From Phytopseudomonas dryadis (lineage in GTDB: Bacteria > Pseudomonadota > Gammaproteobacteria > Pseudomonadales > Pseudomonadaceae), in NCBI RefSeq assembly GCF_004327355.1, contig NZ_QJUM01000039.1, positions 1 through 50,044 on the forward strand: a DNA stretch of 50,044 bases, in the 5' to 3' direction. Positions 8,530-17,791 of the stretch are shown in pieces. A program made the translations under genes and the position numbers. The notes under the pieces are model-generated. The model had not been told where the DNA came from and did not search any database. It worked only from the letters and a program-made list of their open reading frames with translations. Each line of letters starts with the position of its first letter. Within the stretch, counting starts at the first letter, position 1.

Positions 8530-8961
8530 TTACATGGCGTGCTTCAGGTCGCGCATGCGGTCATGGCAGGCACGCACCTTGGGCATTTCCACCGCCAGCA
8601 GGGCACGCACGTCCGGTTCGGCACTTTCCAGCGCGTCTTCGAACGCATGCAGGATGCGGTCTTCGGCCTCCTCCAGTTGCGCCACGTAGGTGGCTTCCTC
8701 ATCGCTGGACAACGTGGCGCGGGCATCGGCATAGGCCTGACGCAGCTTGCCGACCACGGTGCCGCCGGTGGCGGGCTCTTCCTGATTGGCCGCGACTTTC
8801 ACCGCCAGCGCCTGGATCACCTGGGTCTTGGTCTGTGCCATATCGCGGAACAGAGCCTGCAGGCGCACGTCCTTGACTTCGTCATGGGCGTGCTCGTAGA
8901 AGCGCTGGCCGTCACGGGTGATCTCGATCAGTTCGTTGAGTTGTGCTGTTTTACTGTTCAT
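8530..8961 (-). CDS. DUF2383-like / PA2169-type four-helix protein
   Basis: A 143-residue, fully helical soluble protein from ATG 8961, with AGGAG seven bases upstream. The opening LNELIEITRDGQRFYEHAHDEV and the later ADARATLSSDEEATYVAQLEEAED match the ferritin-like DUF2383/PA2169 family, often found with stress genes. The helical repeats carry conserved His, Glu and Asp residues, but metal binding is not shown. Neighbours on the same strand (BON protein, DUF1328) suggest a general stress group. Confidence 0.75.
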   Translation of the reverse strand: MNSKTAQLNELIEITRDGQRFYEHAHDEVKDVRLQALFRDMAQTKTQVIQALAVKVAANQEEPATGGTVVGKLRQAYADARATLSSDEEATYVAQLEEAEDRILHAFEDALESAEPDVRALLAVEMPKVRACHDRMRDLKHAM

Positions 8962-9051
8962 GGGTGCTACTCCTGTGTCTGCCATGCAGCGTCATGGATG
9001 ACACTGCTGAATCTGGCGAGCGAAGACGCCCGCCAGCGTGGTGCTCCGGAC

Positions 9052-9912
9052 TCAACTGGCGATGCGTAGTGCGTCGGCGTCGACGCCACGAACACCGCGG
9101 ATATTGCGGGCGGTTTCCACCGCCAGGCGTTTTTCGGCATTGCTCAACACGGTGCCGCTGAGGCTGACCAGCCCGTCGTGGGTGTCGACCTTGATATTCA
9201 GGCTGTCGAGGTTGCGGCTATAGAAGAAGCTGGACTTCACCTTGCTGGTGATCCAGGTATCGCTGATCGCCGCCGCCGCGTCGTTGGCGGCGTTCTGCGC
9301 TTCGGCAGCGGTGCTGTCGGCGCTGCTGATGCTCAGGTGGTTGTGCACTTCGCGCACGCCATCGGTGTTGGCCACCAGTTCACCGGCCAGCTCCTTGGCC
9401 GCCGGGGTGCCGGCATTACCGCTGAGGCTGACCACGCCGCTCTCGGCACGCACCTGGGTGTCCAGGCCTTCGGTATTGCTGTTCCACAGCAGCTTGGACT
9501 TGACCGTGGCCGCCAGCGTGGCGTCATCGAAGCGCTGGGCCAGGGTCTTGTCGGTGGTGATCCGGCGTTCTTCGTCGACCACCTGCGGCTCGATCCGGGC
9601 ATCCACCTCGAGGCGATTGTCCACGCCCTGCACGCCCTCGATGCCTTGGGCCAGCTCGCCGGCAAGATCGCGTTCCACCTCGCTCTCGACCACACCGCTG
9701 AGAGTCGCCTGGCCGTTCTCGACCTCGACGTCGATATCGAAGGGGCTCAGATGACGGTTGAGCGCGAAGGCGGTCGTGATGGAACCCTGCTGACGGGCAT
9801 CGCTCAGTTGGCGCCCCAGGTCAGCCTCGGCCGCGCCTGCGATTCCCACAGGTGCAAACGTGATCAGAGCTGTAATGGCGATGGCCAACGTGGAATGTCT
9901 CAACAGCAGCAT
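9052..9912 (-). CDS. BON-domain periplasmic protein
   Basis: A 286-residue protein from ATG 9912, preceded by GGAGGAG. A signal peptide (to about AGAAEA) is followed by three BON repeats recognisable by their V.L.G.V cores: ATLSGVVESEVERDLAGELA, VSLSGNAGTPAAKELAGEL and VSLSGTVLSNAEKRLAVETA. BON domains (OsmY, DolP) bind phospholipid membranes and stabilise the envelope during osmotic or envelope stress. Length and repeat number suit a secreted OsmY-like protein. It diverges from algB over a 228-base gap. Confidence 0.88.
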   Translation of the reverse strand: MLLLRHSTLAIAITALITFAPVGIAGAAEADLGRQLSDARQQGSITTAFALNRHLSPFDIDVEVENGQATLSGVVESEVERDLAGELAQGIEGVQGVDNRLEVDARIEPQVVDEERRITTDKTLAQRFDDATLAATVKSKLLWNSNTEGLDTQVRAESGVVSLSGNAGTPAAKELAGELVANTDGVREVHNHLSISSADSTAAEAQNAANDAAAAISDTWITSKVKSSFFYSRNLDSLNIKVDTHDGLVSLSGTVLSNAEKRLAVETARNIRGVRGVDADALRIAS

Positions 9913-10080
9913 GATGTCTCCTCCAAAACCTTGATGCAGACCACTACAGGTAGTGGCCAGTGCTACGTCGCAAGCCCTGTGCCAGCCTCTGTTCAAAATA
10001 AAAACCAACTAAAATCAGCCATTTAAATCAAACCAATGGCAGGTGGCCGCATGCACGATGCAAGATCGGGTCATACTCGC

Positions 10081-10095
10081 CGTGCAACTTGCACG
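10081..10095. promoter_or_regulatory. Perfect dyad CGTGCAA-C-TTGCACG upstream of algB
   Basis: Seven-base perfect arms around one base, 45 bases before the algB start and within the divergent BON/algB gap. A partly related GCATGCACGATGCAAG lies at about 10047-10062. It could be a transcription-factor operator; no regulator is assigned. No clear sigma-54 promoter was found here. Confidence 0.45.
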
Positions 10096-10140
10096 AAGAT
10101 TTCCGGACTAACCTCTGCAAACAAACCACGGAGTAAGTAA

Positions 10141-11484
10141 ATGGAAGCAACAGGTCAGAGCGGGCGCATTCTTCTGGTCGACGACGAAGCGGCGATCCTG
10201 CGCACCTTCCGCTATTGCCTGGAAGACGAGGGCTATCAGGTCACCACCGCCAACAGCTCCGCGCAGACCGAAGCGCTGTTGCAGCGCCAGGTCTTCGATC
10301 TGTGCTTCCTCGACCTGCGCCTGGGTGACGACAATGGCCTCGACGTGCTGGCCCAGATGCGCATACTCGCGCCCTGGATGCGCGTGGTGATCGTCACCGC
10401 TCACTCGGCGGTCGACACCGCGGTGGATGCCATGCAGGCCGGCGCCGCCGACTATCTGGTCAAGCCCTGCAGCCCCGACCAGTTGCGCCTGGCCGCGGCC
10501 AAGCAGCTGGAAGTCCGCCAGCTCGCCGCCCGCCTGGAAGCCCTCGAAGGCGAAGTGCGCAAGCCCCATGACGGCATCGATTCGCACAGCCCAGCGATGA
10601 TGGCGATCCTGGAAACCGCCCGGCAGGTGGCCGGCACCGACGCCAATATCCTCATCCTCGGCGAGTCGGGCACCGGCAAGGGCGAGCTGGCACGTGCCAT
10701 CCACGGCTGGAGCCGCCGCACGAAGAAGTCCTGCGTGACCATCAACTGCCCGTCGCTGACTGCCGAGCTGATGGAAAGCGAGCTGTTCGGCCATAGCCGC
10801 GGCGCCTTCACCGGTGCCAGCGAAAGCACCCTGGGGCGGGTCAACCAGGCCGACGGCGGCACGCTGTTTCTCGACGAAATCGGCGATTTTCCCCTGACCC
10901 TGCAACCCAAGCTGTTGCGCTTCATCCAGGACAAGGAATACGAGCGGGTCGGCGATCCGGTGACCCGCCATGCCGACGTGCGCATCCTCGCGGCGACCAA
11001 CCGGGATCTGGCGGAGATGGTCAAGGAAGGTCACTTCCGCGAGGATCTGCTGTACCGCCTCAACGTCATCACCCTGACCCTGCCGCCGCTGCGCGAACGG
11101 GCCGACGACATCCTCACCCTGGCGGACCGTTTCCTCGCCCGCTTCGTCAAGGATTACGCCCGGCCGGCGCGGGGCTTCAGCGATGAGGCGCTGAAGGCCC
11201 TGCTCGACTACCAGTGGCCGGGCAACATCCGCGAACTGCGCAACGTGATCGAACGGGCGAGCATCATCTGCCCGGGCGAGTGGGTGGACGTCAGCCACCT
11301 CGGCATGAGCGCGCCGGCCACCAACAGTGCGCCGCGGGTCGGCGCCGACCTCAGCCTGGAAGCCCTGGAGAAAGCCCATATCGCCGCGGTGCTGGCCAAT
11401 AGCGAGACCCTCGACCAGGCCGCCAAGACACTGGGCATCGACGCGTCGACCCTGTATCGCAAACGCAAGCAACTCGGCCTATGA
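10141..11484 (+). CDS. algB: Sigma-54-dependent response regulator AlgB
   Basis: A 447-residue NtrC-family regulator. Receiver domain 1-125 has the DDE acidic cluster and phospho-acceptor Asp58 in FLDLRLGD. The AAA+ domain has Walker A GESGTGKG (174-181), the sigma-54 contact loop GAFTGAS (221-227) and the Walker B region GGTLFLDEIGDF. A C-terminal Fis-type helix-turn-helix (about 425-445) ends in ASTLYRKRKQLGL. AlgB controls alginate, quorum-sensing and virulence genes. The 4-base ATGA overlap with kinB means translational coupling. Confidence 0.96.
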   Translation: MEATGQSGRILLVDDEAAILRTFRYCLEDEGYQVTTANSSAQTEALLQRQVFDLCFLDLRLGDDNGLDVLAQMRILAPWMRVVIVTAHSAVDTAVDAMQAGAADYLVKPCSPDQLRLAAAKQLEVRQLAARLEALEGEVRKPHDGIDSHSPAMMAILETARQVAGTDANILILGESGTGKGELARAIHGWSRRTKKSCVTINCPSLTAELMESELFGHSRGAFTGASESTLGRVNQADGGTLFLDEIGDFPLTLQPKLLRFIQDKEYERVGDPVTRHADVRILAATNRDLAEMVKEGHFREDLLYRLNVITLTLPPLRERADDILTLADRFLARFVKDYARPARGFSDEALKALLDYQWPGNIRELRNVIERASIICPGEWVDVSHLGMSAPATNSAPRVGADLSLEALEKAHIAAVLANSETLDQAAKTLGIDASTLYRKRKQLGL

Positions 11485-13256
11485 AGCTGCGCAACAAGCT
11501 GTTCATCAGCACCAGCGCGCTGCTCACGGTGGCGCTGCTGGGATTGCTGCTGGGCATATTCAGCGTGCTGCAGCTGACCAAGACGCAGAACCACACCATG
11601 ACCCGCAACCTGAGCATCATCGACGCCAGCCTTGGCCTGCGCCAGGAACTGGGCAAGCAGGTCGTGCTGCTGCTCGCCGAGGAGCTCGACCGTCCCGCCT
11701 TGCAGGTTTCCGACCAGCGCGTGCGCGGCTGGATCGACAAGGCCGCAGAAGGCGCCATGACCGACAGCGACCGCGAGGCCGTGACCGCCATCAGGCAGGC
11801 CTACGAGCGCTACAGCGCGATCCTGGCAAACCCTCAGGAAGTGCGCCGCGGCCTGCTCAGTAACGATGAGTTCGGCCTGGCCCTGGAAACCGTGCGCAAC
11901 CGCGTCAACGCCGTGCAGGTGCGCTATGTGGATGCGGTAAAGAGCGCCGAGCAGGCATCGCGCGAGCGGGCCTGGATGATCGCCGGCCTGCTGGGACTGG
12001 TCGGCCTTGCCGTGCTGGTGATCGGCTTCATCACCGCGCAGACCGTCGCCCGGCGGGTCGGCCAGCCGATCGAGGCCCTGGCCCGCGCGGCCGACCAGAT
12101 CGGCCAGGGCAACTTCCAGGTCACCCTGCCCGTCACCCCGGTGACCGAGCTGGCCGCCCTCAGCCGCCGCATCGGCCTGATGGCCGAAGGCCTGCGTCAG
12201 TTCCAGGACAGCAATATCGAAGCGCTGATGGCCGAACAACGGCGCCTGCAGTCAGTGCTCGACAGCATCGACGACGGCCTGCTGATCTTCGGCCACGATG
12301 GCCTGCTGGAACACTTCAACCCGGTGGCCCAGCGTCAGTTGGGCTGGCACGCGCAGCCCCTGGGACAGCGCCCGAGCCAGGCGCTGCAGTACCCGGAGCT
12401 GGACGCCCAGCTGCAACAGGTGCTGCAGGGCCAGAGCCTGGACCAGCGCCTGGCGGATCTGCAGGTCGAGGCCGATGGCGAAACCCGCCTGCTCAACTAC
12501 AGCCTGACCCCGGTCAGCCACGACGAGGGGCATATCCTCGGCGCGGTGATGGTGCTGCACGACGTCACCGAGCAGCGCGCCTTCGAGCGGGTGCGCAACG
12601 AGTTCGTCCTGCGGGCCTCCCATGAGCTGCGCACGCCGGTCACCGGCATGCACATGGCCTTCAGCCTGCTGCGCGAGCGCATCCGCTTCGCCGAAGACTC
12701 CCGTGAAGCCGACCTGGCACGTACCGTGGACGAGGAAATGGAGCGCCTGGTGCACCTGATCGACGACCTGCTGAACTTCTCGCGCTACCAGAGCGGCCTG
12801 CAGAAGCTTGAACTGGCGCCCTGCGACATTCCGCAACTGCTCGACGAGGCCCGCACGCGACATACCGACAAGGCACAGACACGACAGATCGTCCTGACCC
12901 TGGAAACCGGCGCGGGCTTGCCACGCGTGCACCTGGATCATGCCCAGATCAACCGCGTGCTCGACCACCTGATCGACAACGCCCTGCGCCACAGCCCCGA
13001 AGCCGGCGAGATCCGCCTGCAGGCACAACGCCAGGAAGATCGCCTGCTGATCAGCGTCGAGGACGACGGCGAAGGCATCGCCTATGGCCAGCAGGCCCGG
13101 CTGTTCGAACCCTTCGTACAGATAGGCCGCAAGAAAGGTGGCGCCGGCCTCGGCCTGGCGCTGTGCAAGGAGATCGTGCAGTTGCACGGTGGGCGCATCG
13201 GCGCCCAGTCGCACCCCGGCCAGGGTGCCCGCTTCCATATGGCGCTGCCGCTCTAG
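11481..13256 (+). CDS. kinB: Sensor histidine kinase KinB
   Basis: A 591-residue membrane kinase, partner of AlgB. TM1 (about 8-30), a helical periplasmic sensor, TM2 (about 167-186) and a HAMP segment precede a PAS domain (about 250-365). The phospho-acceptor His381 is in ASHELRTP. The ATP-binding part shows the N box (DNALRHSP), G1 (DDGEGIA) and G2 (GAGLGLALCK). KinB both phosphorylates and dephosphorylates AlgB. Its start overlaps the algB stop by 4 bases. Length matches the known protein. Confidence 0.95.
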   Translation: MKLRNKLFISTSALLTVALLGLLLGIFSVLQLTKTQNHTMTRNLSIIDASLGLRQELGKQVVLLLAEELDRPALQVSDQRVRGWIDKAAEGAMTDSDREAVTAIRQAYERYSAILANPQEVRRGLLSNDEFGLALETVRNRVNAVQVRYVDAVKSAEQASRERAWMIAGLLGLVGLAVLVIGFITAQTVARRVGQPIEALARAADQIGQGNFQVTLPVTPVTELAALSRRIGLMAEGLRQFQDSNIEALMAEQRRLQSVLDSIDDGLLIFGHDGLLEHFNPVAQRQLGWHAQPLGQRPSQALQYPELDAQLQQVLQGQSLDQRLADLQVEADGETRLLNYSLTPVSHDEGHILGAVMVLHDVTEQRAFERVRNEFVLRASHELRTPVTGMHMAFSLLRERIRFAEDSREADLARTVDEEMERLVHLIDDLLNFSRYQSGLQKLELAPCDIPQLLDEARTRHTDKAQTRQIVLTLETGAGLPRVHLDHAQINRVLDHLIDNALRHSPEAGEIRLQAQRQEDRLLISVEDDGEGIAYGQQARLFEPFVQIGRKKGGAGLGLALCKEIVQLHGGRIGAQSHPGQGARFHMALPL

Positions 13257-13308
13257 GGCCGTGTCAACCATGAAATGTCGGACTCCCGTGGATACCGTCT
13301 TGAGCCCT

Positions 13309-13634
13309 GGCCTGCAAGAGCCCGTTCGCAATCAGGGTTCGCCTGTAGGCGCGTCGACCCCGGCGCGATGCGAGGGCGGCCATGCTGCAAAAACGCGCTC
13401 TGGCCACGATTCGCCGCGAGGGCGCGGCTCCTACACGAGTGCGGCAATGCTGCGCGCTTATGTGCAGATACCCTCTTGATCCGGCCTGCAAGAGCCCGTT
13501 CGGTATCAGGGTTCGCCTGTAGGAGCGCCGACCCCGGCGCGATGCGAGGGCGGCCATGCTGCAGAAACGCGGTGTGGCCACGATTCGCCGCGAGGGCGCG
13601 GCTCCTACACGAGTGCGGCAATGCTGCGCGCTTA
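13309..13634. repeat. Tandem duplication (period 174) each holding a REP pair
   Basis: Two copies (from 13309 and from 13483) of about 150-174 bases that are nearly identical. Each holds an inverted pair of GTAGGCGC / GGCTCCTACA REP ends around GGCGCGATGCGAGGGCGGCC. The second copy has a short insertion near its end. This fills much of the 543-base gap 13257-13799 between kinB and the convergent amidase gene, where I see no gene. Confidence 0.85.
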
Positions 13635-13799
13635 TTGCTGAATCCCGTGCAGATACCGTGCGACCGACATTTGATCCATGTCGCGACACTAGGGCCGGAA
13701 CCCGGGGCAAGAGCGGAGGCTGGGTCAGGCCGCACAGGCCTTTCTGCACAACCGCAGCGGCTCGGCTGAAGCTCCTGACCGGCGGCTTGCCGCTTTCCT

Positions 13800-14576
13800 C
13801 TAAGCCATGCGGTTGAGCACCAGCAGCAGGGCGGCGGTTTCCGCATCCGGCTGGCCATCGTAGAGCGACTGCCGGTACTTCATCTGGAACGCCCTGAGCA
13901 CGTTGCGCGTGGCTTCATCCAGCACGCCGGTGTCCGGCACTGTATAGCCCTGCCGGGCCAGTTGCTCCTGGAACCACGCCACGCTCGGCAGGCTGGCGCT
14001 GAACGCGGCCTGCTCGCGGGCGACCGCCTGGGTATCGGGCCAGGGCATCAGTCCGGCATCGGCCAGTCGTTTCCAGGGAAACAGCGGGCCCGGATCGACC
14101 TTGCGCTGCGGGGCGATATCGCTGTGTCCGATGATGCTGCCCGGCGGCAACTGGTGACGCTGCATGATGTCCTTGAGCAGCACGATCAGCGTATCGATCT
14201 GGCCTTGCGCATAGGGTTGCCAGTAGCGTCCCTTGGGCGTGTCGAAATAGCCCTGGTTGATCAGCTCGATGCCGATGGTGGTGCCGTTGAGCCAGGTGCG
14301 TCCCTGCCATTCGCTGACCCCGGCATGCCAGGCCCGGCGGTTCTCGTCCACCAATTGGTAGACGGTCGGCGGCACGGCATCGATCAGGTAGTGGGCACTG
14401 ACCTCCTCCTGGGTCAGCAACGCCAGCGAGCGCGGCAGATCGGCCGAGGTGTAGTGCAGCACGATGTATTGCACCCGGCTGCTCTGGCCGCTGGCGGTAT
14501 GGCTGGTATCGATGCGCAACCCGCTGCTGCAACCGGCGAGCAGAAGGACGAACAGGGCAAGGCTGAAAAATTTCAT
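13800..14576 (-). CDS. ampDh2: Lipoprotein N-acetylmuramoyl-L-alanine amidase (AmpDh2/AmiD type)
   Basis: A 258-residue zinc amidase that cuts the amide bond between N-acetylmuramic acid and the stem peptide of peptidoglycan. A lipobox LLAGC places the lipidated Cys at 16, pointing to the outer membrane. The amidase_2 domain shows likely zinc ligands H41 (YIVLHYTS), H151 (IIGHSDIAP) and D161 (KVDPG). A C-terminal peptidoglycan-binding helical repeat runs from about 195 to 258. Its start overlaps the end of the MarC gene by 4 bases. P. aeruginosa ampDh2 is, as I recall, also beside algB-kinB, which supports the symbol. Confidence 0.88.
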   Translation of the reverse strand: MKFFSLALFVLLLAGCSSGLRIDTSHTASGQSSRVQYIVLHYTSADLPRSLALLTQEEVSAHYLIDAVPPTVYQLVDENRRAWHAGVSEWQGRTWLNGTTIGIELINQGYFDTPKGRYWQPYAQGQIDTLIVLLKDIMQRHQLPPGSIIGHSDIAPQRKVDPGPLFPWKRLADAGLMPWPDTQAVAREQAAFSASLPSVAWFQEQLARQGYTVPDTGVLDEATRNVLRAFQMKYRQSLYDGQPDAETAALLLVLNRMA

Positions 14577-15166
14577 GGCTGGATATGCAGTACGCTTTGT
14601 AGGTTGTCCAGCAGCATGTCGACGCTGAGCATGATCAACAGCATGCCCATCAGCCGCTCCACTGCGGTCAGTCCGCGAGGACCGAGGAAACGCTGCAGCA
14701 ACGAAGCCTGCAACAGGATGAACGCCGTCACGGCCCAGGCCAGGATCAGCGCGATGTAGAGCTCCCAGAGTGCGCCCTCGTGGGTGTTGCGCAGGGTCAT
14801 CAGCACGGCCAGGGCCGAGGGTCCGGCCACCGCCGGCGTGGCCAGCGGCACGAGCATGGGCTCGCCATCGGGCACATCGCCAAGCAATCCCTGCGGGCTG
14901 GGAAAGATCAGGCGCATGGCGATGACGAACAGGATGATACCGCCGGCGATGCCGGTTGCCTCCCGCGAAAGGCCCAGACCGCTGAGCACTTTGTCACCAA
15001 AGGTAAGGAACAACAGCAACAGGGCCAGGGCGAACAGCAGCTCACGCGCCGCCACCCACAGGCGTCGGCGCGGCGCTACATTCTTCAAGGCGGCGATGTA
15101 GATGGCGATATTGCCGAACGGGTCGGTGACCAGAAAGATCAGAACGGCAATGCTGAATATGTCCAT
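14573..15166 (-). CDS. MarC-family integral membrane protein
   Basis: A 197-residue protein with six predicted membrane helices, starting MDIFSIAVLIFLVTDPFGNI, the MarC/UPF0056 signature. ATP..AGPSALAVLMTLR, near the middle, is also typical. Despite the name, a drug-resistance role is not established. ATG 15166 follows a GGAGCC site. It overlaps the amidase gene by 4 bases, so the two are probably translated together. Confidence 0.88.
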   Translation of the reverse strand: MDIFSIAVLIFLVTDPFGNIAIYIAALKNVAPRRRLWVAARELLFALALLLLFLTFGDKVLSGLGLSREATGIAGGIILFVIAMRLIFPSPQGLLGDVPDGEPMLVPLATPAVAGPSALAVLMTLRNTHEGALWELYIALILAWAVTAFILLQASLLQRFLGPRGLTAVERLMGMLLIMLSVDMLLDNLQSVLHIQP

Positions 15167-15255
15167 GGAGGGCTCCTGAAAACAGCCCCACAGTCTACTG
15201 AACAAGCGTCTGCCGCCAAAGCGCCGCCGTCTTGCCGGGCAGCCGCCGCTTCAGC

Positions 15256-15279
15256 GCAACGGCAACGGCAACGGCAACG
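15256..15279. repeat. Four tandem copies of GCAACG
   Basis: A hexamer repeated exactly four times, about 90 bases before the photolyase start. It may vary in copy number; no function is seen. Confidence 0.8.
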
Positions 15280-15369
15280 GCGCCTGGACGCCACTTGTCG
15301 CCGCCGGACGGCGCTGAACTTGTCCCGGTGGCCGCCATCCACATTGCAATGGCCTTGAGGGAACATTCC

Positions 15370-16788
15370 ATGCGTGCCTTGCTCTGGTTCAAACAGGATT
15401 TACGCCTCGACGATCATCCCGCCTTGCAAGCGGCCCTCGGTACCGGGCGCCTGCTGCCGTTGTACGTCATCGATCCGGCCCTGCTGCAGATCGACACGTT
15501 CGGCAGCCGCCGTATCGGCGTGCACCGCGCACGCTTCCTGCTGGAAAGCCTCACCGCCCTGGATGGCGCTCTGCGCCAGCGCGGCTCGCGCCTGCTGGTG
15601 ATGCCCGGCAAACCCGAGGAGGTCATCGCCCAACTGGTCGAGCAGTTCGCTCTGCAACAGGTGCTGACCCTGGAGGAAATCGCCCCGCAGGAAATCACCC
15701 AGCTCGCCCGCGTGCGCGAGGCCCTGGGCAGCGTGCCGCTGCGCACCGGCATGGCCAACGGCCTGCTGAGCGCATCCGAACTGCCCTGCCCGCTGGCGGA
15801 ACTGCCCCAGGTCTACAGCCAGTTCCGCACCCTGATCAATGCGCGCCAGTATGTGTTCCAGCCCTTGCCGGCCCCGGACCAGCTCCCTCCTCTGCCGGAA
15901 GGCGTCGAAGCCTTGCTGCATGGCCTGCCGACCCTGTCCCAGCTCGGCCTGGGCGAGCCGCTCAGCGTGCCGGCCAGCGCCTTTCCCTTCTCCGGCGGCG
16001 AAGCGGCGGCGCAGGCACGTCTGCGCGACTATCTCTGGGACAGCCAGAACGTGCGTCAGTACAAGGAAACCCGCAATGCCATGATCGGCAGCGAGTACTC
16101 GTCGAAGTTCTCGCCCTGGCTGGCCAACGGCTGCCTGTCACCGCGCCGCGTGGCTGCCGAACTGCGGCGCCACGAAGCCCTGCATGGCCGCAACGACTCG
16201 ACCTACTGGCTGTGGCTGGAACTGCTGTGGCGCGAGTTCTTCCGCTGTACCCTGCAGCGCCACGGCCAGGCGCTGTTCGAAGCGCGGGGCTTGAAGGCCA
16301 CCGAACGCGCGCCCGATCGGATCGACGAACGTTTCGAGCACTGGTGTCAGGGCCGCACCGGCATGCCTCTGGTCGACGCCAACATGCGCGAACTGATGAG
16401 TACCGGCTACCTCTCCAATCGAGGCCGCCAGGTGGTGGCCAGCTACCTGATCAGCGACCTGCAGCAGGACTGGCGCCACGGTGCGGCCTGGTTCGAGGAA
16501 CATCTGATCGACTATGACCCGGCCAGCAACTGGGGCAATTGGGCCTACCTCGCCGGCGTCGGCAGCGATCCACGCCTCAAGGGCATGTTCAACGCCTTGA
16601 GGCAGGCCCGCCAGTACGATCCGCAGGCCGCCTACGTAAGCCTGTGGCTACCGGAGCTGCGCAGCATCCCCGAGCATCTGCGGCATACGCCCTTCCTGCT
16701 TCCCCAGTTGCAGCTGGAAGCGCTCAACTACCCGAGACTGGAGCAGATCCCCGAGGCCTGGCAGCAGGATCTGACGGACGTCGCCTGA
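15370..16788 (+). CDS. Cryptochrome/DNA photolyase, CRY-DASH-like
   Basis: A 472-residue FAD flavoprotein of the photolyase family, which uses blue light to repair pyrimidine dimers or to signal. The N-terminal alpha/beta antenna domain begins ALLWFKQDLRLDDHPAL. The C-terminal FAD domain has YKETRNAM, LLWREFFR, TGMPLVDANMREL, STGYLSNRGRQVVASYL and a DWRHGAAWFEEHLIDYD segment. LSNRGRQ-VASYL is the DASH subgroup signature; many DASH proteins repair single-stranded DNA. The ATG at 15370, with GAGGG nine bases upstream, starts the fold. Confidence 0.9.
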   Translation: MRALLWFKQDLRLDDHPALQAALGTGRLLPLYVIDPALLQIDTFGSRRIGVHRARFLLESLTALDGALRQRGSRLLVMPGKPEEVIAQLVEQFALQQVLTLEEIAPQEITQLARVREALGSVPLRTGMANGLLSASELPCPLAELPQVYSQFRTLINARQYVFQPLPAPDQLPPLPEGVEALLHGLPTLSQLGLGEPLSVPASAFPFSGGEAAAQARLRDYLWDSQNVRQYKETRNAMIGSEYSSKFSPWLANGCLSPRRVAAELRRHEALHGRNDSTYWLWLELLWREFFRCTLQRHGQALFEARGLKATERAPDRIDERFEHWCQGRTGMPLVDANMRELMSTGYLSNRGRQVVASYLISDLQQDWRHGAAWFEEHLIDYDPASNWGNWAYLAGVGSDPRLKGMFNALRQARQYDPQAAYVSLWLPELRSIPEHLRHTPFLLPQLQLEALNYPRLEQIPEAWQQDLTDVA

Positions 16789-16807
16789 GGCGCAGCCGTA
16801 CGCCGGC

Positions 16808-17701
16808 TCAGCCGCCGGGAGTGAAATGTTTCTGTGTGGTGCCGCGCGCGATCAGCCGCGACAGGTAGTCCAGCTTCTGCGGATCGCGATCGACGAAGCG
16901 GAATACCAACTGCAACCACTCGCTGTCCGCCTTCGGTTCGAAGGCCGCGACACTGTGCAGGTAACCATTGAGACGGGCGACTTCCGAGGATTCGCCCTGC
17001 TCCAGGTCGAGCACCGCGCTTTCCAGAACCTGGGGCAACAACTCGCCGCGCTTGACCACCAGCAAGGCCTCCTTGAGGCTCAGGGCCTTGATCACGCAGG
17101 CCATGATCCCGCCCGGCAGGCGCAACTGGCCCTGGCTGCGGCCCATGGGCGTGCTCGGTGGCGCCTTGCGGGTCACGGGCGCAGGCGCCTGGGGCTGAGG
17201 TGCTGCGGCCGGCCGTATCACCTCGGCCTTGCCCGCGGTGAGCGCCGCCAGGGAGTCGTTGGCGAAGGCGCCCGTGCTGAGCATCTTCGGCGGCGCGCTG
17301 GCAAGCAGGGCGGCGAGCTTGCCGGCACGCTGCAAGGCCTTCTTCACCTTGGTCACCAGTTGCTCGTTGGAGAAGGGTTTGCCGATGAAATCGGACACAC
17401 CCGCCTGAATGGCCTGGACGACATTCTCCTTGTCGCCACGGCTGGTGACCATGATGAAGGGTACGGTCTTCAGCTCATCGTGCTCGCGGCACCAGCCGAG
17501 CAGCTCCAGGCCGGACATTTCCGGCATTTCCCAGTCGCAGAGAATCAGGTCGACCGGATTACGGCCGAGCATCTGCTGGGCCTTGCGCCCATTGACCGCC
17601 TCTTCGATCTGAATGCCGGGAAGATGGTCGCGCAGCCCCTTCTTCACCAGATCGCGGATAAAGGTGGCGTCATCCACCACCAGCACACTGACTTTGCTCA
17701 T
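16808..17701 (-). CDS. Response regulator at the end of the pst-phoU cluster
   Basis: A 297-residue protein from ATG 17701, preceded by AGGAG. A CheY-like receiver (1-125) has DD at 10-11, phospho-acceptor Asp56 (LILCDWEMPEMSG), a conserved Thr (VTSRGD) and a Lys (GKPF). An Ala/Pro-rich linker (about 160-190) precedes a C-terminal domain of about 100 residues that I do not recognise and that shows no helix-turn-helix. It lies 90 bases after phoU on the same strand. P. aeruginosa has, as I recall, a response regulator in the same place. The output and partner kinase are unknown. Confidence 0.85.
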   Translation of the reverse strand: MSKVSVLVVDDATFIRDLVKKGLRDHLPGIQIEEAVNGRKAQQMLGRNPVDLILCDWEMPEMSGLELLGWCREHDELKTVPFIMVTSRGDKENVVQAIQAGVSDFIGKPFSNEQLVTKVKKALQRAGKLAALLASAPPKMLSTGAFANDSLAALTAGKAEVIRPAAAPQPQAPAPVTRKAPPSTPMGRSQGQLRLPGGIMACVIKALSLKEALLVVKRGELLPQVLESAVLDLEQGESSEVARLNGYLHSVAAFEPKADSEWLQLVFRFVDRDPQKLDYLSRLIARGTTQKHFTPGG

Positions 17702-17791
17702 CGACCACTCCTGCAGGAATGGCCTAAGCATAGACGCGAGCGCTGGCCAAAGGCCAACGTTACCGTATCGCGGGTCATCGGGCCGAGCGGC

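Noticed and set aside
10020..10140. Sigma-54 promoter for algB
   Set aside because: No TGGC-N8-TTGC element with correct spacing was found.
13309..13634. CRISPR-like array
   Set aside because: Only two long units with internal palindromes and no short regular spacers; they are REP pairs.
15232..15369. Extended N-terminus of the photolyase
   Set aside because: The added residues come from the GCAACG repeat and flanks; the fold and ribosome site start at 15370.
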